Origin: Planctomycetota bacterium
Lineage (GTDB): Bacteria > Planctomycetota > Planctomycetia > Gemmatales > Gemmataceae
Reading direction: 5' to 3'
Assembly: GCA_016200155.1 (NCBI GenBank)
Contig: JACQFG010000303.1
Coordinates: forward strand, 1-18,777
Length of the DNA stretch: 18,777 nucleotides
Positions 13,778-18,777 of the stretch are shown piece after piece. Position 1 is the first letter of the stretch. Every line of letters starts with the position of its first letter. The notes beneath the pieces are model-generated. The model worked only from the letters and a program-made list of their open reading frames with translations. It did no database searches and was not told the DNA's origin. The translations under genes were made by a program, and so were the position numbers.

Positions 13778-16159
13778 TTAATTCTTGACCTGAGGCAACA
13801 GCGCGTTGAGCGCCGTCATCAACTGCTGCAGCATCTCCGGCTTCGGCATCGGCAGCTTGACGTATTGCTCGCCGGTCTTCTCGTCGCGCGTCACCATCGT
13901 GCTCGACGCGGAGGCGCCGGGCTGCGCTGCGGAGACGGCGGCGAGGTTTTGCAGGAACGCGAGGCCGGTTTGCACGAGGCCGGACCAGGGATCCTCCGCT
14001 CCCTTACGGTCGCGGCTCGTTGGCTTCTCCATCACCATGGCGCCGTCGGCATCGTACGTCTTGACTTGCGGGATGGCTTGCGTCGTTTCCTCGACGGTCT
14101 GGATGAACTTCGTGAGCCGCGAGCCGCCGAACATGATGTCTTTTTCGCCGCCGTCGAGGACGCCGGCGAAGAGGGACTTCTTGAACTTGAGGACGCTGAG
14201 CATGCCCTCTTCGATGGTGCCGCGCGACACGAAGTTGATGACCTGCACGGCTCGTTTCTGTCCCAGCCGATGCACCCGGCCGATGCGCTGTTCGAGCACG
14301 GCGGGGTTCCACGGCAAGTCCATGTTGACGACCACCGACGCGAACTGCAGGTTGAGGCCCACGCCGCCGGCGTCCGTTGCCAGGAAGACGCGGCACTTCG
14401 GATCGTCGCGGAAGCGATCGACGAGGTCCCTGCGCTTGGCGCTCGGCACGCCGCCGTGGAAGAAGACGTGGTCCCACTTCTTCTCGTTGAACTGCTGCAC
14501 CAAAAGTTCGTGCATGCGCAGCCACTGGCTGAAGATGACGACCTTGAGCGATTCGTCCTCGAGAAGCTCGTCGAGCTGGGCAATCACTTCCGCGGACTTG
14601 AAGCCCTCGTTCGTACTCTGATCGAGAAGGTAGGAACTGTCGCACGACATGCGCATGCACTGCAGGGCCGACATCAGGCGTTGCTTGTCGATCTCGGAGA
14701 GGAACTGGTAACGCTTCCACTTTTGCACGATGCGGGCCACGATCAGTCGATGTTCCTCGTGCAGCTCCTGTTGCAACGGCGTCATCGGCACGAACAGGTT
14801 CTTGTCGAGCCGTTCGGGAAGCTGATCGAGCACCTGGTCCTTCTTGCGGCGCAGGAGGATGGGTTCGAGCGTTTGGCCGATCTGGTCGAGGTTGGTGTAG
14901 CCGACGACCTTGCCGTCGTCGTCGCGCTTCTGATGGTTTTCGAGCAGGCGGAAAGTCGGGCCGAGGCGATGGCGATCGACGAACTGCACGATGGAGATCA
15001 GCTCTTCGAGGCGGTTCTCCAAAGGCGTACCGGTGAGGACGATGGCGTAGGGGGTGTCGATCTTCTTGACGCTGCGGGCGACGCGCGTGTTCCAGTTCTT
15101 GATCCGCTGGGCCTCGTCGAGGATGACGAGGTCGGGGGCCCACTGCGTGATGAGATCGAGGTCGGCATGGACCGTGTCGTAGTTCATGATCTTGATGCCG
15201 CATGGCATCGAGAACTGGGCGGCACGGGCGGGTTTGAGTCCGCCGATGACCTGGGCCTCGCGTTCGCTGAAGCGTTCGATCTCGCGCTGCCATTGATGCT
15301 TGAGGGAGGTGGGGCAGAGGATGAGGATGCGCTCGACGCCGAAGTGCTGACTCATGATTTCGGCGGCGGCGATGGCCTGGATCGTTTTGCCCAGGCCCAT
15401 CTCATCGCCGATCAGGCATCGGCCCGCGCGGGCCGCGAACAGGGCGCCCTCGGCCTGATAGTCGTACAGCGGGACCTTGACGAGCTTCTTGATGTTGGCG
15501 CTCTTGACCCCCTTGGGATATTCGCGTTTGAGGATCTCTTCCCGCCGTGCGAGATCGCGTTTCTCGGCGACCCAGCGCAGCACGTCGTCGCGCAGGCGCA
15601 GCTCGTTGTCGATGGTCTGCGCCTGCTCGATGAACTCCTCGAAGATCGGCACGGCGAGCGGCAGGAGGATGCCTTCGTCGGAGAAGTACTGCTCGGCAAG
15701 GCGTGCGAGTTCGCGCGGGCAATCGCTGCCGGGACGGAAGCAGACATCGCGCTGCTTGCCGTAGCGGAGAAAGACCTCGCTATAGCTGGGTTGAAAGCCC
15801 TGAGCGAGGGCGGTCTTGCCGCCGCGGCGGTTTTCGAGACGAGCCATCACACACTCGATGTGCTTGCAGGTGCCGAGAGTGTTGGTGGTGAAGTCGCCGC
15901 AGGTGCAAGTGTTTTCGCCGAGGCTGGTGCCGCGGACGATGACGGTGTACGAGCTTTGGTTATCGGGATTGCGAACCAGGAACTCGGAGAAGACGGCATC
16001 GTCGCCGACGTTCTTGATGTCGAAGTTCTGGTTACGGCCATGTTCGCGGCGCAGGCCGATCTGCCAGTCTTCGAGCGGCATGCCCTCGGGCCGTTTGGTG
16101 CGGGAGAGCTTCGCGGGTTTGGCGTCTTTGCGTTTGGTCTTGGCGGACTTGGTCGGCAT
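13778..16159 (-). CDS. SNF2-family ATPase with N-terminal SWIM zinc finger
   Basis: A 793-residue DNA-dependent ATPase. The basic N-terminus (MPTKSAKTKRK) is followed by a SWIM finger, CTCGDF...GTCKH, with Cys85, Cys87, Cys98 and His100. The SNF2 N-domain holds DEMGLGKT (252-259, Walker A), LCPTSLKHQW (281-290), DEAQ (348-351, Walker B) and LTGTPLEN (375-382). The helicase C-domain holds VIFSQW (541-546), HGGVPSAKRRDLVDRF (568-583), DAGGVGLNLQ (596-605) and QRIGRVHRLGQ (624-634, arginine fingers). All motifs are intact. It probably remodels protein-DNA complexes or acts in repair or transcription restart; the exact role is unknown. The ATG at 16159 has AGAAAGGATG upstream; the open frame continues 87 codons further without support. 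It is divergent from the 16245 gene across 85 bp. Confidence 0.93.
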   Translation of the reverse strand: MPTKSAKTKRKDAKPAKLSRTKRPEGMPLEDWQIGLRREHGRNQNFDIKNVGDDAVFSEFLVRNPDNQSSYTVIVRGTSLGENTCTCGDFTTNTLGTCKHIECVMARLENRRGGKTALAQGFQPSYSEVFLRYGKQRDVCFRPGSDCPRELARLAEQYFSDEGILLPLAVPIFEEFIEQAQTIDNELRLRDDVLRWVAEKRDLARREEILKREYPKGVKSANIKKLVKVPLYDYQAEGALFAARAGRCLIGDEMGLGKTIQAIAAAEIMSQHFGVERILILCPTSLKHQWQREIERFSEREAQVIGGLKPARAAQFSMPCGIKIMNYDTVHADLDLITQWAPDLVILDEAQRIKNWNTRVARSVKKIDTPYAIVLTGTPLENRLEELISIVQFVDRHRLGPTFRLLENHQKRDDDGKVVGYTNLDQIGQTLEPILLRRKKDQVLDQLPERLDKNLFVPMTPLQQELHEEHRLIVARIVQKWKRYQFLSEIDKQRLMSALQCMRMSCDSSYLLDQSTNEGFKSAEVIAQLDELLEDESLKVVIFSQWLRMHELLVQQFNEKKWDHVFFHGGVPSAKRRDLVDRFRDDPKCRVFLATDAGGVGLNLQFASVVVNMDLPWNPAVLEQRIGRVHRLGQKRAVQVINFVSRGTIEEGMLSVLKFKKSLFAGVLDGGEKDIMFGGSRLTKFIQTVEETTQAIPQVKTYDADGAMVMEKPTSRDRKGAEDPWSGLVQTGLAFLQNLAAVSAAQPGASASSTMVTRDEKTGEQYVKLPMPKPEMLQQLMTALNALLPQVKN

Positions 16160-16244
16160 GACAGCATCCTTTCTGTGCTGAACTGGTAACATGATGTTGG
16201 CCTTGTTGTAGCCAAGAACAATCCTCCAGGCCAGTGGTGTCATC

Positions 16245-18032
16245 ATGCGCACATTGACGACGCTGTGGTGCGTTTTCCTTTCGACTTCATCGATCCGGGC
16301 GCAAATCGAGCAAATCGACAGGGACGCGAAGGAGCCCCTGCTCTGCGTCCGCGAGGACACGCAAGGCCGGCTGTTCGTCGGCGGACGCGAATCGCTGTTC
16401 GTGTACGAGCCGGACGACAAAGCCGGCTACCAGTCACGCAAGTTGCTCTATCGCTTTCCGCCGCAATCGCTCGTCCACGACATCGAGATTCGCGGCCACG
16501 ATCTTTACGTTCTGACGCGCAATGCGATCTACATGATTCCCGGCGCCGTCCGCGCGCGCGAAGGCTTGAAGCCGAGCAAGCTGATCTGGGGCGTCCCGCG
16601 CGGCGATCCCCGGCAAGGTTTTCGCGCGTTCGCCTGGGGGCCGGAAGGCGATCTCTACTTCACCGTTGGTTGCGCGCAGGCACAACACTGGACCTTTTTC
16701 AGCGGGCTCGATGAAACGGCGACGCCCTATCGCGGGACCGGCGCCGTCTTTCGCTGCAAGCCGGACGGGACGCGACTCCAGGTCGTCGCCAGCGGGTTGC
16801 GGCATCCCGATGGCCTCGCCTTCGATGAACGCTGGAACCTGTTTTGCTGTGACAGCGATTCGGCGAACCGCGGCCGATTGCTGCACCTCACGCCGCACGC
16901 TTTCTTCGGCGACGCGCTCCACGGTTCGGTGCAGCCCATGCTCGATGAACGCCGCACGTCACGAATGGCAGCGCTCAGCTCGGCAGGCGACGGGCTGCTC
17001 GTCGGCCGCAGCAAGGACATCCTGCGTTTGTCCATCGAGTTCCACGGAGCGAGCTTTCGTGCGACCGAGCGTGCGTTCCTGGACGGGAAACACGCCAACG
17101 CGATCACGCCCGGCTGCGCCGGACGAACCTTCGCGATTTTCGAGCAGCGCGAACTCGCCATGCTGACGGGCAACGATGCTCTCGATCGCTATGACGCTGT
17201 CGAAGCGACGCCCGAAAAGCTTTGGCAAGAACTGAACCACGCATCCTGGCCGCGGCGCTATCGCGCCCACATTGAAATGACGCGGCGCGGCGGCGAGTTC
17301 TTCAAACAAGCGAACAAGAAACTGCTCAACGCCAAGGCCAACGATCCCGCCTTGCATCACCTGATCTGGCTGGCGGCGCAGAGCGGACAGGGCAGCCGGC
17401 ATCTGTTATCGCTCATCGATCAGCCGATTCCGCGCGTCCGGGCCCAGGTGCTGCGAGCGTTGACGGAGTTCCCGGAGCAGGTGCGCGATGAGCCGATCTT
17501 CACCAGCAGGCTGCTCGACGATGATCCGCACGTTCGGCATGCGGCGATGTCCGCGTTCTTCGCGCCGAAGGTGGCGTGGGGCAAGCCGATGCAGTTCGCG
17601 ATCGAGCGCGGTCCCGCAGTCGACAGCGATCCCTACCTTCGGCAAACCGCGGCGATGCTGATCGCGAGGAAGTACACGCTCAAGCAGATCGACGACCTGT
17701 GCCGACGCTTCGACCCCGAGTTGCGTTTGGCGGGCGTCCTGGCGGCGGGCTTTCGCTTGACGCTGCCGATGACGACGAAGCGCGTCGGCGATCACCTGCC
17801 GCTCGCGAAATTCGCGGAGGAGTCGGCGTACGTCATCGAATATGCCGATGGTAAAATCGATCTGCGCGCGCACGGCCGGCTCGGCACGTTCACGTGGGCC
17901 CAGCACTGGAAGGCGGAAAAACACACCGAGGACGAGAATCTCACGTTCAAGCTGCTGCGCAAGATGCGCGACGATCGGGATGACATGGTGCGCGAGCAGG
18001 CGTTGTACTTTCTGAAAACGCTGGGCGAATAG
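16245..18032 (+). CDS. Secreted beta-propeller plus HEAT-repeat protein (PVC dehydrogenase-like)
   Basis: A 595-residue protein. The signal peptide spans about 1-19 (cleavage after SIRA). Residues about 20-310 form a propeller of the type called membrane-bound dehydrogenase or NHL-like in PVC bacteria: CVREDTQGRLFVGGRESLFVY, GFRAFAWGPEGDLYFTVG, ASGLRHPDGLAFDERWNLF with CCDSDSANRGRLLHLTP, and GRTFAIFEQ. Residues about 330-595 carry HEAT-like helices (PRVRAQVLRALTEFPEQVRDEP, DDPHVRHAAMSAFF, DPYLRQTAAMLIAR, DDMVREQALYFLKTL). No CxxCH heme motif is present, unlike many relatives that end in cytochrome c. Dehydrogenase activity is unproven; a binding or scaffold role is equally possible. The ATG at 16245 has only a weak CAGG upstream. 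It is divergent from the SNF2 gene. Confidence 0.85.
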   Translation: MRTLTTLWCVFLSTSSIRAQIEQIDRDAKEPLLCVREDTQGRLFVGGRESLFVYEPDDKAGYQSRKLLYRFPPQSLVHDIEIRGHDLYVLTRNAIYMIPGAVRAREGLKPSKLIWGVPRGDPRQGFRAFAWGPEGDLYFTVGCAQAQHWTFFSGLDETATPYRGTGAVFRCKPDGTRLQVVASGLRHPDGLAFDERWNLFCCDSDSANRGRLLHLTPHAFFGDALHGSVQPMLDERRTSRMAALSSAGDGLLVGRSKDILRLSIEFHGASFRATERAFLDGKHANAITPGCAGRTFAIFEQRELAMLTGNDALDRYDAVEATPEKLWQELNHASWPRRYRAHIEMTRRGGEFFKQANKKLLNAKANDPALHHLIWLAAQSGQGSRHLLSLIDQPIPRVRAQVLRALTEFPEQVRDEPIFTSRLLDDDPHVRHAAMSAFFAPKVAWGKPMQFAIERGPAVDSDPYLRQTAAMLIARKYTLKQIDDLCRRFDPELRLAGVLAAGFRLTLPMTTKRVGDHLPLAKFAEESAYVIEYADGKIDLRAHGRLGTFTWAQHWKAEKHTEDENLTFKLLRKMRDDRDDMVREQALYFLKTLGE

Positions 18033-18054
18033 GTTTTGCTACGCCGCAAGCGGC
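18032..18054. repeat. Solitary arm of the palindrome found at 9964-10018
   Basis: These 23 bases are identical to 9996-10018, including CTACGCCGCAAGCGGC. Only one arm is present. It starts on the last base of the TAG stop codon of the propeller gene and ends 4 bp before the stop of the convergent DUF2760-like gene, filling the 26-bp gap. Confidence 0.85.
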
Positions 18055-18058
18055 AATG

Positions 18059-18643
18059 TTAGGCCAGTTCCACCTCTGCCGGCTGCAGCACGAAGGCGTC
18101 CTGTCCCTCGGCGGGTTTGTTGATCTTGATCTTGCTGACGCGCCAGCCGTGATGTTCGAGCGACCCCTTGAACGGCGGCGACCCCGTGACGTTGCCGGTG
18201 AGCCGAATCGCTGACGGATCGAAACCCGCCGGCACCGTGACGACCGATTTCTCCTCGGCTTTCAACACTGGCTCGAGATCGAGATGTTCCTTGAGCACTT
18301 TCTGACAGCCCGCGTGAATCGTGCGCACGCCGGCGCCGAGCGTCTCGTTGTCGGCCCCGGCGACGTCTTCGAGGAGGAAGTCGATGAGCCGGCCCTCGCG
18401 CTGCATCAGCGTCAAGAGCAGAAGCGGGTCAGGCCACGGCTTGGGCGGCGGCGGCGGCGGCGGATTCAGCACGAGATCGACCGCCTCCTTGAACTTCGCG
18501 TCGCTCAAATAACGCTGGGCGATGTCGCCGGCCTTGCGGGCTTTCGCGAAATCGCCGCCGACCTGGAGGTAGCGAACGACGAAGTAGATCAGGGCCATCG
18601 CGGCCGCGGTGCCGGCGATGGCGTAGCCGATTTCCGGTTGCAT
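18059..18643 (-). CDS. DUF2760-type membrane-anchored protein
   Basis: A 194-residue protein with one N-terminal membrane segment (about 5-26), a helical stretch (GDFAKARKAGDIAQRYLSDAKFKEAV), seven Pro at 61-67, and a conserved domain at about 73-194: LLTLMQREGRLIDFLLEDVAG (76-96), VRTIHAGCQKVLKEHLDLEPV (106-126), VTVPAGFDPSAIRLTGNV (135-152), SPPFKGSLEHHGWRVSKI (155-172) and GQDAFVLQPAEVEL (180-193). I recognise this pattern as DUF2760. From memory, DUF2760 genes often sit next to genes for Hsp70-like proteins; none is seen downstream here, and upstream lies outside the window. The ATG at 18643 has AAAGGAA at good spacing; a start nine codons earlier lacks it. Confidence 0.85.
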   Translation of the reverse strand: MQPEIGYAIAGTAAAMALIYFVVRYLQVGGDFAKARKAGDIAQRYLSDAKFKEAVDLVLNPPPPPPPKPWPDPLLLLTLMQREGRLIDFLLEDVAGADNETLGAGVRTIHAGCQKVLKEHLDLEPVLKAEEKSVVTVPAGFDPSAIRLTGNVTGSPPFKGSLEHHGWRVSKIKINKPAEGQDAFVLQPAEVELA

Positions 18644-18715
18644 CGTGGTTCCTTTCGTGGATGAAGACATCAGGATTATATTGCTTTGACGAGCCGTCCG
18701 CCGCGAGCGGTTCCA

Positions 18716-18777
18716 GTAGGTCAGGCTTTCCAGCCTGACGGAACCCGCAGGAACGTCAGGCTGGAAAGCCTGACCTA
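18716..18777. repeat. REPIN-like 24-bp palindrome at the window edge
   Basis: The arms 18717-18740 and 18754-18777 are exact 24-bp inverted copies around a 13-base loop. The left arm reads GTAG (18716-18719) then the hairpin GTCAGGCT-TTCC-AGCCTGAC. This is the GTAG-plus-palindrome form of REP sequences, in an inverted pair. The element may continue past the window end. It lies upstream of the DUF2760-like gene. Confidence 0.85.

Noticed and set aside
13559..16189. An 876-codon open frame on the plus strand opposite the SNF2 gene
   Set aside because: It is almost fully antisense to an intact SNF2 ATPase with all motifs. Its translation is low-complexity (rich in Leu, Asp, Glu, Ala, Gly, Val) with no recognisable domain. 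It is a by-product of GC-rich codon use.
16160..16244. Short inverted repeat TTGGC/GCCAA (16197-16215) in the divergent SNF2/propeller gap
   Set aside because: A 5-bp stem with a 9-base loop is too short to separate from chance; no convincing promoter boxes were seen.

Overview
The window is GC-rich chromosomal DNA that looks like a member of the Planctomycetota (Gemmata/Pirellula-like). The signs are Hanks-type Ser/Thr kinases paired with ECF sigma factors, a propeller-plus-HEAT protein of the type expanded in PVC bacteria, many secreted proteins of unknown function, a zinc-ribbon protein with a charged low-complexity linker, and gaps filled with palindromic repeats. I support 13 protein genes. 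I see no tRNA, rRNA, CRISPR array, transposase or phage gene.

Layout. (1) 113-8821 is a signalling and secretion block. Two paralogous secreted lipase-like proteins (113-862 minus; 5008-5787 plus) lie around a small secreted protein, a transmembrane Ser/Thr kinase (1861-4212) and an ECF sigma factor that converges on it (4217-4816). After the second lipase come a zinc-ribbon membrane protein (6062-6868), a second ECF sigma factor (7147-7770) and an overlapping kinase-fold protein with a mutated catalytic motif (7751-8821). (2) 8880-11858, minus strand, is a three-gene cassette: a HemW-like radical SAM protein, a stand-alone lipoyl-carrier (GcvH-like) protein and a two-cluster ferredoxin. (3) 12085-18643 holds a large secreted protein of unknown function, a SWIM-SNF2 ATPase, a divergent beta-propeller/HEAT secreted protein and a DUF2760-type membrane protein.

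The gaps are as notable as the genes. Two elements (5831-5952 and 11953-12079) have inverted arms made of four tandem octamers. A third (964-1105) has the same design with nonamers. Several others are perfect stems of 18-26 bp, some with arms that are themselves palindromes, resembling REP/REPIN elements. Two of these stems fill the gaps inside the radical SAM/GcvH/ferredoxin cassette and touch a start codon and a Shine-Dalgarno site.

The best candidates for undescribed biology are the radical SAM-GcvH-ferredoxin cassette, the sigma factor-pseudokinase pair and the tandem-unit inverted-repeat family. All functional statements are inferred from motifs and context; no database search was possible.
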